Position numbers and translations under genes: made by a program. From NCBI GenBank assembly GCA_004369085.1, contig ML210147.1:248001-312000 (forward strand): DNA of 64,000 bases, written 5' to 3'. The stretch's first letter is position 1. Each line of letters starts with the position of its first letter. Positions 34,692 through 45,408 of the stretch are shown here, piece by piece. The notes under the pieces were generated by a model. That model searched no databases. It had not been told where the DNA came from and was given only the letters and a program-made list of their open reading frames with translations. This DNA is from Coprinopsis marcescibilis (lineage: Eukaryota; Basidiomycota; Agaricomycetes; Agaricales; Psathyrellaceae).

Positions 34692-35818
34692 CTAACTGGG
34701 TTTGAATGCCGTTCGTTCCTTCTCTCGAAGTGCTTTCAAACGTGCCGCAGCGCTGCCAGGTGGAGCACGCATGCCTCCTCGACTCGGGGCATCTTTGGCG
34801 CTTGTTGGGAAAAGGGGCCGATCTTGGGATTGTGAAGGCCGAGATGTTGGTTGGTTACGGTTGCTGTCGCCTTCGACAACAAAGGTTGCCTCTGACCTTC
34901 GTTCCTTATCGGTGAACAACCAATCCGGAAGATCGTTGTGGGCTTCTGCCCTGGAAAGATGGTAAGCCTTCATTGCTTTGGTGAGGCGACTTTCTGCACC
35001 AAAGGGTGTCTCTATGATAGGTGCTTGGATTAGAGACGGGTCGAGAACGAATATGGAAACAATGCACCTTCACCGTCCCCGTTGGAAACACTGGTTGCCC
35101 ACGACAAGTTGACATTGACTGCAAGGTTGTTCGCAATGTTCGCAACCTTTTTCCAAAGTGGTTCCGCTTCCCCATGCGGCCCTACAAGACCATGACTTGA
35201 GTAAGAGTTTGTTTGATGGTCAAAGACAAATCACTTACCAGCTTCAGAAGATGAATTGCCGCCTGGCGGATCGTTATTTGAAGGTTCGGGCGAAGAAAGA
35301 TTTCTGTCTGAATAGGAGTTGTCGGGAGGAAACTCAGTCAATTTGTTGCTGTTCGAGTAGCCGTTTGGCCTGGAAGAGCTGGACTGAGGATCACGTCTCC
35401 TTGATGGATTGGAGGGTAGGGATTGTCCAGCTGACTCTGCTCTGCGAGCTGGAGGCCTGGATGGTCTAGAAAGGGATGCCTGTGAATCCCCTGAGCGGGA
35501 TGGTATTCTTGAAGCAGAGTTTGCTGAGCCCAACCCAGAGCGAGAAGGTTGCGGAGTACTCGAACGAGATATAGTTGGTGCCTGCGGAAGCCCGCCTTTG
35601 GGAGCTCGAGGTGTTTTGGGAAGTGAGTTAGCTGGCAGAGAGGGGCGGGAAGGAGCTGCAGTGGACCCAGAGGCGTGTGGGGTGCCTGGTCGTGAGTTTG
35701 CGGGTGAGTAGTCAGACCCGGACCTGGCTGGTTGGCTGCTCTTCGCCACAAGGCGAGCATCGCGAGGATTGCTAGGCAGACCAGCTAGCCGTCTAGGGTA
35801 ATTCGTTTCAACTTGCAT
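34692..35818 (-). CDS. Mso1-domain protein (Sec1-binding), exocytosis
   Basis: Basidiomycete protein with a Sec1-binding Mso1 motif. Exon 1 (from 35818) is a long disordered Ser/Pro/Arg region ending SSEAG. The intron joins GGPHGEAEPLWKKVANIANN and LAVNVNLSWATSVSNGDGE, which is the amphipathic Mso1 helix that binds the SM protein Sec1 and helps SNARE fusion at the plasma membrane. A second intron leads to ETPFGAESRLTKAMKAYHLS and DLPDWLFTDKERR, also conserved in fungal homologues. The tail is basic and ends REKERTAFKPS. About 340 residues, three exons. The long N-terminal part has strong RS/SP composition and little conserved structure. Confidence 0.72.
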
Positions 35819-36253
35819 TTGAGATAACGCAGGTGGCGACGTTCTGGTCCAAGGCCAGGGGTTAGGTAGATAGACAGGAGCTTCGGCTGGGGTCAGTCCA
35901 CAGCACTGCAGCGCGATCTTTTATCGATAACATCAGCCAGGAATTTGGCCAGGGGAAGCAGCGAATAATAAAAATCATATCTTGTTGTCATGATAGAAGG
36001 CCCAGTTGACTGTTGGTTACGAGCCAAGGTAACCAGTCAAGATTGCCAATTGACGCCGACGGGCCGACGACTTGGTCGCTCGTGACTACGACCATGACAT
36101 GCTTTAATGTCGTGACCTTTGCTCCTGGATCACTCACCAATTTCTAAGCCAATTATATAGCAGGCTCTATCTTGTGCCTGTTCCGATTCATGTTTATATT
36201 CTAGACCATCAAAACCACCGTAAAATACTACCACCTGCTTTCTTCACATAACA
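35819..36253 (+). promoter_or_regulatory. Divergent promoter region, Mso1-domain gene and SQR; CCAAT and TATA elements
   Basis: 435 bp between two divergent starts. Toward the SQR gene, CCAAT boxes lie at 36137-36141 and 36149-36153 and TATATA at 36154-36159, about 95 bp before the ATG at 36254. The middle (about 36000-36115) repeats GAC/GTGAC-type words without an obvious motif. The regulatory role is inferred from position. Confidence 0.45.
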
Positions 36254-38032
36254 ATGCTCCCCGCTTCACGAACAATGCTTCAGGCCAGTACCTCTCGTCG
36301 CGTTGTAGCTGCGGCTCTCAGCCACATCCGGTCTGTAAGCACTGGTGCAAAGGATCACTACAAAATCCTCGTTGTTGGCGCCGGTACGTTTCAGTCCTGA
36401 TTCCTCGGGTAATTCTTCCTCATTCCGATCGTCAAGGGAGCGCTGGTCTGTCCGTTGCCAACCAGGTGTATGACAGATTCAAGAGTGAGGGCAAGTCCTT
36501 GAACAAGGACGATATCGCTGTTGTGGATGCGGCAGACTATCACTACTATCAGGTATGCAATACCTCCGCCAATCTCGGGTTGATTTTTGACCTTCGTCCT
36601 GCAGCCTGGCTGGTAAATTCGTCAATGTCTGGCCCGTGTTTCATGCGTGCTCAACGTGTTCCAGGACCTTGGTTGGGGCTGGCTTGAAGCCCAAAACCGA
36701 TTTCCGTCGCCCTCTGGCTTCACTCATCACTCCACATGTCACACTGATTCCAGAGAACGTCGCCACGTTCACCCCAACAGCATCTTCCGTTACCACAACT
36801 GAAGGGCGCACGCTGGGGTACGACACCCTGGTTGTTGCAACTGGCCTCGGTATCAATTGGGACGGTATTAAAGGTTTAAGTAGTGCCTTGGCCGACCCAA
36901 CCTCCGGCGTCTCCTCCATTTATTCATACAACACTTGCGACAAAGTCTGGGACGATATTGAAGGTCTCAGGTCGGGTAACGCCATTTTCACCCAGCCCGC
37001 AGGTGTAATAAAATGCGCTGGAGGTGCGTAACAACTTTGTTTTACGCCTTGGCATGCGAGCAAACGCCTCGTTTTAGCGCCCCAGAAGATTATGTGGATG
37101 GCCTGGGATCGTTTCCGAAAGACAGGAAGGGGCGAAAATGTGAACGTGAAATTCTACACTGGAATGCCCACGATGTTCTCCGTCAAGAAGTACTCGGACG
37201 CGCTGAACAAACTCAGAATGGAGCGTGGGATCGACGGTTTCTTTGAACACAATTTGACCGCCGTCGATGTAGCCAACCACAAAGCCATCTTCAAGAAAGC
37301 CGATGGATCGACAGTTGATGTTGACTACACCACTTTACACGCAACACCGCCAATGGGTCCTTTGAAATTCATCAAGGATTCCCCGATTGCCGACAAAGTT
37401 GGTTGGGTCTCTGTTGATCAAGGAACACTCCAACACACCAACCCCGAGTTTGCCAATATCTTCGCCATTGGTGACTGCTCATCATTGCCCACCTCAAAAA
37501 CGGCAGCAGCCATTACTGCACAAGCCCCTGTTTTAACGGAAAACTTGTACTCGTTCATCAACACCGGCAAGGTCTCTGATAAAGCAAGATACGACGGCTA
37601 CACAAGCTGCCCTGTAAGCCATATTCTATCAAGATTCGACTGCCTTTGAGCTCACGCGATCCCTTTCAGTTGCTGACAGCGTACGGCGAACTGATGTTGG
37701 CAGAGTTCAAGTATGGGTTGGAACCCAAAGAAACATTCAGTGCCTTCCTTGACCAGTCTAAGAGTCGAAGGTCAGTCCACCGTTATATGTTATTCAGCTG
37801 TTGTTTATATCCGACCTCCGTTGCAGACTTTTTTATCATCTCAAGAAGGTAAGATCAACTTTTGCGGGTTGCGAGGTTTACTCAAAGCGTCGCAGGATGT
37901 CTTCCCAACTGCATACTGGAATTACATGGTAAGTATTACGCGCTTTAATACGCAAATTATACCAACGTTCTGCCGTAGGTCAAGGGGAAGTGGTTTGGAA
38001 CCAAGGGGTTGATGCGACCATCATATAAATAG
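36254..38032 (+). CDS. hmt2: Mitochondrial sulfide:quinone oxidoreductase
   Basis: FAD enzyme of the mitochondrial inner membrane that oxidises hydrogen sulfide and passes electrons to ubiquinone (fission yeast Hmt2, human SQOR). The N-terminus MLPASRTMLQASTSRRVVAA is a presequence. After it KDHYKILVVGAG is the FAD-binding start; the next exon has SAGLSVANQVYDRF. Further motifs: YDTLVVATGLGINWD, KCAG|APQKIMWMAWD, HATPPMGPLKFIKDSP, and FAIGDCSSLPTSKTAAA. The Cys in KCAG and in GDCSS match the two active-site cysteines. The C-terminal membrane-associating part reads RRLFYHLKKDVFPTAYWNYM and VKGKWFGTKGLMRPSYK. About seven exons. In the original frame a few short exons are lost between stops and recovered only by splicing. 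Confidence 0.95.
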
Positions 38033-38169
38033 GGGCTTAGGTCATGTGATCAAAAAGTTACATAATCGATTCTTGTTGATACAGACGTTCGTTGAGCGTG
38101 AGGACGCTGTTGTCTCCAAGTTCGTTGTCGTCTCTTGCCACAAGTCTTCCTAGTCGTCTAGCTCGAAGT

Positions 38170-40887
38170 ATGTCGCGCTTGACGTCTACCCAAGTCATAG
38201 CTTTGGGCGAGTACCTAGAGCCCGAGTTCGAGCCTTCATCTCTCACTGTGTCTCAATTGCTCGGTGTCTTGGGCTACCACAACATTCAATATCCAACGCC
38301 TTACTCAAAACCAAAGTTGGTGCAAGTCTTTAAGGATGAAGTCAAGGCCAAATCGACGAAACTCAAGAGGGAGCGTATGAAGAGCCTCAATAGTCTGCCA
38401 AGCGACGACGGAATTACTGATGGCGTCACTGGAAAACCATTAACAACACGGAAGGTAAGATATCCTTGACTAGATTTGCTCGCTTTCTTTGCTCATCTAG
38501 GATTGCTGGGATTTATCAGGTAGCAGCCCGACGCTCACTGCGGCATTCCTCACAAGCTCCCTTCGACTTTGACGATGATGAACCGCCTGCTCCACCACCA
38601 GACCCGGTCAGTTTGGCCCTGGGCCTCGATTTATGCGCACTGACAACGTCTTTCAGCCAAAGCGACGCCGCTCTTCTGCACAGCCTACACTAGGCGGTGG
38701 TACGTTGCGCAGGAAGGCGTTGGTACAACAGACGTTGACGGAGGAAAGCGAACCCGACGATGAAGAAGTCCTACCCCCGAAAAAAATCGCGAAAAGCAAG
38801 AAAGCAGTATGTTCTCCGCATGTTGGAATTGAAGAGGTGTCTAACACACTGACAGGCAGAAGCCTCAAGGCGAACCTCAAACGTAGGTCGTTCTACAACC
38901 TTCGAGGTTCGAGTACTAACAAATTCTCCAGTTCGCAGAAGATAGCGGATGGGAAGACAACAATATCTTCCAGTCAGGTGCAGAGTCATCGTCCCCCGCC
39001 CGTCCCTCGCCGCGGCAGAGGGTTCCACGAAAGAGTGGCACTGTAAGACGGTCCCGGAAATCCATGTCGGCGCCACCAGAAATGGCCGATTCCTCGCCAA
39101 CACGTTATTCGCCTTTCTCACCTCCTCAATCATCTTTCAGCCCCAGATTTGAACGACCTCCTCCGCTCATATTCCCATCCCCTCGAAAGTCTATTCCGGC
39201 TCCACCCCTTGTGCGACAAGTTTTGGAGGAAGAAGAAAGTATAGATGAAGCACATGCAGATGAAGTCATTACGCCTATCAAAGAGGAAAGTCCTGTGGAT
39301 GTGCAGAGTGAGGAAGAACAAGAAGAGGAAGAACAAGCGGAGGAAGGGGAGGAAGAGGAAGGGGAAAATGATTTGGTATCGACGAAGGAAGACGACGACT
39401 CTCTCTCAACCATGGACGAATTAGACACGAGAGACAGTTCTGTGTTTCCAGGTGTCGTTCGCTTTTCATGCTTGCTGTCGCTTCTTGTCGGCGCAATCCT
39501 TGCCTGGGGCTATAAAATGGAGTCGGCTCCAATCGGATTTTGTGACACTGGCAGTCGAACCAACAGTGCACTTGAAGGAGTTCGGGCTTACAGGGTGGCC
39601 ATTGACTCTTGCAACAAGGAGAACCGCACAGAGCTATATCCCTCGACAGATGGAAATAACCCAACGATTATATGTCCATTGCCACCTTTGCTGCCGATTC
39701 CACACGCCGATTCCTGCACGCCTTGCCCCGAACACGCGGTCTGCTCGAGATTCTCGGTTCAGTGCGACAACGGTTTCCTCCCTAAACCTCCTCCATTGCT
39801 AGCCTTCCTACCGGATCCCCCTCAGTCATACAACCTGTCAATATCGTCTTCATCTGCCCCATCCGAAATTATATGGTCTGTGTTGTCTTCTGGACTAAAC
39901 GGCCTTCCTGGATTAGGTCCGATTGCACTGCCTCCTCGGTGTGTCCTGGATCCGAGACGACAGAAAAACATTGGCGCCCTCGGAAAGGCTATGGAGTCCC
40001 TTCTTTCCCAAGAAAGAGGTCGGAGGTTATGTGTCGGTGGCAAGGAGCTGGATACGGAATTTGCAGATGAAGATGGTGGTGAAGCCCGTAAATGGGGCGT
40101 GGAACTTGCAACCCTTCGAGAGAATATGAAACGTAAAACGGGTGTGAGTTTACCCTCTTTTCATTCTGCTTTATGAGAGTTCATCACATTAAAATGCACC
40201 TCTTATAGTCACGACTGAAGCCTGCATTCGATGATACGTTTAATGAAGCAGTTCAAGAACTTGTTCGATGGGGTGGCGTACTACTAGGGGCGGATAAAGA
40301 GTATGCTTCATTTGTTTGCCTCGCGAAATCAGGCGCCATACTTACGGTTTGTTTAATCGCCAGGGGCAACCGGTATTTGGCCAGCAGAGATGCAGACTTG
40401 ACGTGGGATTGCGTACTCACGGTCAAATCGAGGGAGGTTTGGGCAGCATGGCGTACCACAGCGTTAGGTGAGCGGCAGCATACCGGCCTATCTTCTTTCA
40501 GCCGATTGTTTATTGTTCCCCATTTTAGGTGCTGTGGTTGCCGTACTCTTCGCTGTGTTTGCGCGGCTACGGGTGGTGCAGAAAAAATCTGAAGCAAGAC
40601 GTGTCTCCGAATTGGTGCAAATAGCGCTTGATACGCTGAGGAATCAGGAATTGGCACACCACACTGATCCAGTTACTGCGCCCCAGCCGTACTTGTCGTC
40701 TATACAGCTGCGGGACGTGATTTTGCAAAACGAGCATTCGATACCCACTCGACGGAGGTTGTGGGACAAGGTGGAGCACATCGTAGAAGGAAATACTAAT
40801 GTCCGCGCTAACCTCGAAGAGATTGAGGGTGGGGACGAATTGAGGGTGTGGCGGTGGGTGGGAAGCACTGGGCGCGGTTTGGTGTAA
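38170..40887 (+). CDS. SRC1: Src1/Heh1-like inner nuclear membrane protein (HeH + MAN1 C-terminal domain)
   Basis: Nuclear envelope protein of the LEM/HeH family, which tethers chromatin and cooperates with ESCRT at the nuclear membrane. The HeH domain is in the first exon (YLEPEFEPSSLTVSQLLGVL, GYHNIQYPTPYSKPKLVQVF). After several short exons comes FAEDSGWEDNNIFQSG, a conserved motif of the family, then an SP/RP-rich and very acidic stretch (39230-39400). TM1 is FSCLLSLLVGAILAWGYKM. The lumenal part contains Cys pairs (CPEHAVCSRFSVQC). TM2 is LGAVVAVLFAVFARL. The C-terminal MSC domain ends with RVWRWVGSTGRGLV. The start at 38170 is favoured over an in-frame Met at 38092 because the HeH domain begins there. 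Confidence 0.9.
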
Positions 40888-41175
40888 TTGTTTCGCCTTT
40901 CTTTTCTTGGTCCGTTAAATGTCACAAGATTTGTGTCGGTAATCGTAATCTTCTTATATCATACTCTACAATACTGCCTTGGATACAGACGACATGATCT
41001 AAATCAGGGTTTTAGCCAGATGAATGGTGTTGGGACATGGTATACAATCTGGGGGAGTGATGATGTGTTACCGGACCAAGATGGTTGTGTATGTACACAT
41101 CTGGCTAGTTCCCAGGTACGACGATGGCAAAATATCGGGCGTTTAACAGAGGAGTCATAAACACACATCCGAATC

Positions 41176-42999
41176 TCACGCCCATTCTGGCCTCAGGTTT
41201 GGAGAGATGCCGCTGTGGATTTTGTTGATCAGCGCCCGTTTCGTGAACTGCTCTTCTGCCAAAACCCTGGTTGACTGTCAGGATCCGAACGTAATCGGAG
41301 GGTGGTCAACGGAGGCGGAGGTATATCAGATCGGGAGGAACATACCCTCAAAAATCGTTCAAGATCGATCCTGCCGCAGTTTAAGGCTCTATGGAGGTGA
41401 TATATGGTATCTTCTATGGCGTTATCCTCAGCCACTAGGTTGATAAGCCTTTTATTAAATCAAATCAGATACTTAATGATCGGTAGGGTAAGGCCGGGGA
41501 CTCACTGATTGTGTACAATCGAGGTTGCACATACAAGCTCGTCGACTTCGGGGTCGCCTTTCCGCCTGAGTTCTGACACATTCGACTCTGCTCTCTGAAC
41601 GGCGTCTCTTGTCCTGTCGGCCACGCTGCGGCAGACATCCCTTACCGCTTCGAGGCGTGCCATTTCATCCCGTATAGCCGGTTCTCCCGCAAGTAGGTCA
41701 TTCTGATGAGCCCGTAGTCTGTCGGCATCCAGAGCAAGTGCTTGGGATAATGAGCCTAGCTCTGACGTCAATTTTTGATGGACACGGCGGTGCAGTTCGA
41801 GGAGCTCGGGATTAGGTGGTCGTGGAGGGGCCGATCTATGTTCCGATGGTAAGGGAGCAAGGGTCGGCGTATTCGACTGTATTTGAGTGTCGTCATCTAG
41901 AAGATTCGGGATGGGTTTTTTCGGTCTGGATTCTTCGGAAGGAGGCGGCCTTTGTTCTGCAAGCGGCTGTGGCGGTACAGGCGGTGGAGGGGGCGGTGTC
42001 CAGTTGGATATCGGTGAAAACCTTATAGCAGTTGATTGGTCAGGTGAATTGGAAATTGGGGGACGATAAAGTGGGTATGGAGGACTGTCATTGGCTGAAG
42101 AAAATCCAGCAGTGGGCCTTGCGGGTTGATACTCCGATGGACCTGGTCGGTAAAAATCATGCCGTACCTGAGGGGGCAACGGCGGTGGTATTGGTGGTGG
42201 TGGTGGTGGTGGTGGTGGCGGCGGACGAGATGCAGGGGTGAAACCAGTATTGTGCACATGTGGCTGGAAATGTAAAAAGATCAATGATAGACCACAATTA
42301 GAGGTTGCAGCTGAAACGTACATACCTGAGGAGAAGGAGGAAGTCTGGGAGGAGATATTGTTATTGCACTGTGGGGAACAGGCGGACGATTTGGGATTGG
42401 CGGTGGCTGATTTGTCTGAGACGGAGGTGGGTCCGATTGCTTCGGTTTAGAGTAAACAGGCGGTTCACGAGAAAACTGTTCCTGCAAATCCTGGAGAAGG
42501 CTTGCAATATTACAACCCTAATGCTGGATTTAACAAGTAGCTGAACAGCCTGAAGCGGGAGCACGGACCTCGTTCTTGCGCTGCCAATTCTGAAGATATT
42601 CATGGGTGCAAAGACCACTGACATCGAGAAACCTGCCCGACTTTATGAGCATGTCAGCTGTTGGGACGACATAGACCACTGGGGGACGGCGAGGATAGTC
42701 TCTTGTGATCCAAATGTTGAGGGGTATATTGTAGGACGCGTGGCGATAGGTGATCGGCAACAGACCGTGGAGACACAGCAGCAGCTGGGTACGGCCGTCG
42801 TCAAAGGCTGAATCGATTATCAGTGAACAAAGGCGGTGATCAGACACTAGACGAGCGCACTGTAGACATCTGACTTTGGCCTCAAAGTCGGAAAGGTAGA
42901 AAGGACGTGGTCGACGTCGAGATAGACGGTGTCGGCGTTGAGATAGGGCTGGACGTTGTGCCGGAGCCATTTCTGGGTGAGAGATAGGGAGTCGGGCAT
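41176..42999 (-). CDS. VPS23: ESCRT-I subunit Vps23/TSG101
   Basis: ESCRT-I component that binds ubiquitin and sorts cargo into multivesicular bodies. The start MPDSLSLTQKWLRHNVQPYL was preferred over an upstream in-frame Met at 43119, since family members begin here. UEV domain: intron joins DVYT to FDDGRTQLLLCLHGLLPI, then YRHASYNIPLNIWITRDYPR and CTHEYLQNW. Pro-rich linker (PPVPHSAITISPPRLPPSPQ; 11-residue Pro run near 42190-42225). Coiled-coil stalk (LHRRVHQKLTSELGSL) and C-terminal steadiness box: NAIEDTIYHLHRALNCGRID, then ERFLRSTRVLAEEQFTKRAL and NLRPEWA, the stop at 41176. About 520 residues in about six exons. Confidence 0.93.
42192..42218. repeat. (TGG)9 microsatellite in the Vps23 proline linker
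   Basis: Nine perfect TGG units on the plus strand, flanked by further GGT/GGC triplets (42184-42223). In the reverse coding frame they give an uninterrupted Pro run between the UEV domain and the stalk. Triplet slippage here would change linker length without breaking the frame. Confidence 0.85.
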
Positions 43000-43510
43000 C
43001 GTGAGCAACGACGAGCAAAGGGCGTCGAGGCTCGAGCGCAGGACGGATAAGGCGGCCGGGGAGGACGGCGATGCTGTGACAGAAGAGACTAATTTGGATC
43101 GAGAAGAGCCCGGGTCCACCGTGCTGGTCGATCGAGATCCGGGACCGACTTACCGCTGTGCCGGGTCCGGTCGGCGAGAGGGGACTCCGCGAATGGCCTT
43201 GTTCTGGAGACGGGTTGGGACGGTGTCTGGCGGACGGTGGCTGGCGTACGAGGCGCACAGCGAGCTGGCAGACGGCCACACAGGCCAGACAGCAGCAGCA
43301 GTCCCAGACTCTGATTCCAGTCCCATTCGCCGAGTTTGGAAATCTGAAAGGCTCGCCAGATAGCTGGATCAGGCCTTCCTAATCGGGCAGGGATCTCGGA
43401 TCTTAGTTTTGAGTCAAAATCTATCTCGTTATATAAAGCTCGCACTCCATTGTCTTTGGCCCTGACGCGCTTTTTTGGTCCACGCTCACTGCCCCTCTCT
43501 CCGCTCTCCC
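43000..43510 (+). promoter_or_regulatory. Divergent promoter region, Vps23 and TEA factor; TATA box
   Basis: 511 bp between the Vps23 start (42999) and the TEA start (43511). TATATAAA at 43430-43437 sits 74 bp before the TEA ATG, a good core promoter element for that gene. The rest is GC-rich and has open frames on both strands, which I read as codon-like noise; a 40-codon upstream Met for Vps23 (43119) is possible but unsupported by the family. Confidence 0.45.
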
Positions 43511-45001
43511 ATGAAGAAACAGGACACCCCAGACTCAATAACCCCCCAGCGCAAGCATCGCAAGCTCCTCAAGGACGGCAGCGGTGTCGAGGTCTGGCCA
43601 GAGAACATCGAGAAGACCTTTGTCCAAGGTGCGCACAGCCCCACTGCACTAATTAGCCTCCCTCTCATCCTCTAAAAAGGTCTGCGAGAGTACTGGCAGT
43701 CGCCATATGCTACATATTCCCAGTCTAGAGGTCGCAGTCGTTGGCGCAACCAGTTTCTCGTCGACTTTCTCCAGCGCCATGGTATCATTCGCACAAAGAA
43801 GCAGGTCGCCAGTCATATCCAGGTCCTCAGGAATATGTGGAAGGGCCAGCCAGGTCTGCCATCTTTTCGCCATCTTTTCTTCTCGTTTTTCTCATTCTCT
43901 TTTCAAAAGAGTTCCATCTTGTAGCTGGAGGCGACGAGCTCGTCGATCCCGTAACACATATCCCAATTAAAGAAGAGTCCGACGCCAACAGCACCTCCTT
44001 TGACTGGGATGACGAATCCGCCCATTCAGCATCGCCAGACTTTTCACCGCCAGACTCTCATTCAGATTTCCCTCTCACTCCAGAGCAGCGTCCAAATCTC
44101 TATCCAGTCGACCATTCAGCCATTGCAGTTAAGCAGGAAGCAAGTCCCGGCACCCTTTATTTCCATAGCCCAACCCAGATCGCAAGCCCTTCAACATCTC
44201 CCTTCAGCGACTTTAGTCATGCTCTCCCCACCGATTATTCTCCCCCGGCCGCCGTGTACAAGCAGATGCCTCTCAACGGATACCCATACGCCGCTCCAGT
44301 TACCTCCCCCGCGCCGACGTCATATCCAAGATATCCGCACAACAGAATTACGACATTTTATCTTTGTGCCGAAGGAATGACCCCATTTTCTGTCAACGTA
44401 GATGCTTTGTCCCAGTCTTCTCCATCGCCTCGTCAGACCCTGACACTGCGGGTAAAGCTGTCAGTGCCAAGTCTCAATGACGTCCGCAGCCCATCAACTC
44501 TCCACGGATTCAACGCTAGTGTAGCTGTTGGAAACATCTGGACTTCCTCCGCAAAGTGCATCACAAAGGTCTACACCGGCAACACCCTTTTCGTCGAGGA
44601 GCAAGAAAATTTACAGGTGTCACATATCAACAGCAATGGCACAGTACACGCCTTGTTGCCTGACTCACACCTTGCCCGTTGCCGATGGCTTGATCCCAGT
44701 CAGTTTTTATCCTCTTTTGATCCAATCTGCCACTAAATCATTTCTAGATGTCCAAACAACATTGACCCAGGAGCTGGTCGTTGATGACCAGGTTCTCCTT
44801 TGCTTGATTTATGACCTCGATCGTAAAAACTGGCCCATGCCTGGTTCCGAGCTTCTCGGATTCCAGCACTATAGGGCGCCGGACAAGGCCTCCAGCACTG
44901 CAGGCGCGCCATACACAACGTCCACCACCTCGCGGAGACCCTCGCAGGTCCCGTCAGGTTATCCTTTGGCGCCCAACGCGTATTCAATACCACCCCGCTA
45001 A
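43511..45001 (+). CDS. TEA/ATTS-domain transcription factor
   Basis: DNA-binding regulator of the TEA family (AbaA, Tec1, TEAD). Exons 43511-43628, 43680-43853, 43910-44698, 44748-45001 give 444 residues. The TEA domain starts VEVWPENIEKTFVQG and continues LREYWQSPYATYSQ, WRNQFLVDFLQRHGIIRTKK, then QVASHIQVLRNMWKG, which contains the recognition-helix motif QVASHIQVL. The middle is acidic and Pro/Ser-rich, likely disordered activation sequence. The C-terminal half has beta-type segments (TLTLRVKLSVPSLNDV, FNASVAVGNIWTSSAKCI, VLLCLIYDLDRKNW) resembling the C-terminal region of AbaA-type proteins. Targets are unknown; in ascomycetes this family controls sporulation or filamentation. Confidence 0.9.
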
Positions 45002-45408
45002 CCTGATCCGAATTCGTCTTCCTTACCCACACGCACATTTTTTTCTATTCGGAGGAACGTTAATATGTTTATTGTTTATTGTATCATAATCTTCAGCGAC
45101 TGGTTCACATACCCTACCATCTACTTATTGCTTTATTTTAAAAAAGGACTCTTTTTCCTCTCTTTTTTCGTTCGATATTATTGATGTATAACCGCTGGAC
45201 GTCTCTCCCTCTCTCTCTCTCTGGCGCGATCCTCTCATTAACCACCACTGTATCAACTCTTTCCCATCCAAACCCGAGTGTATTAAGTACGAACACATGA
45301 TGACACGACGATAATCTTTACGATGAAGGATGTACCATCACAATCTAAGCGAAAGCTTGGGTGAAGGCAAATCATTTGTGTGCGTGAATAGCAAAATATT
45401 AAGCGCCA
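45002..45408. other. Convergent 3' flanks with a (CT)n tract
   Basis: 407 bp between two convergent stops (TEA and NOC3). A CT-rich run at 45202-45222 contains about eight perfect CT units. AT-rich stretches near 45060-45190 would suit poly(A) signals on both strands. No gene is seen. Confidence 0.5.

Noticed and set aside
35409..35711. Plus-strand Glu/Gly-rich frame opposite the Mso1-domain gene
   Set aside because: It is the mirror of a Ser/Pro-rich disordered exon and has no motif.
43000..43538. Extended N-terminus of Vps23 or an unknown minus-strand gene (149 codons)
   Set aside because: Family members begin at the Met at 42999; the upstream frame is low-complexity and overlaps the TEA promoter.
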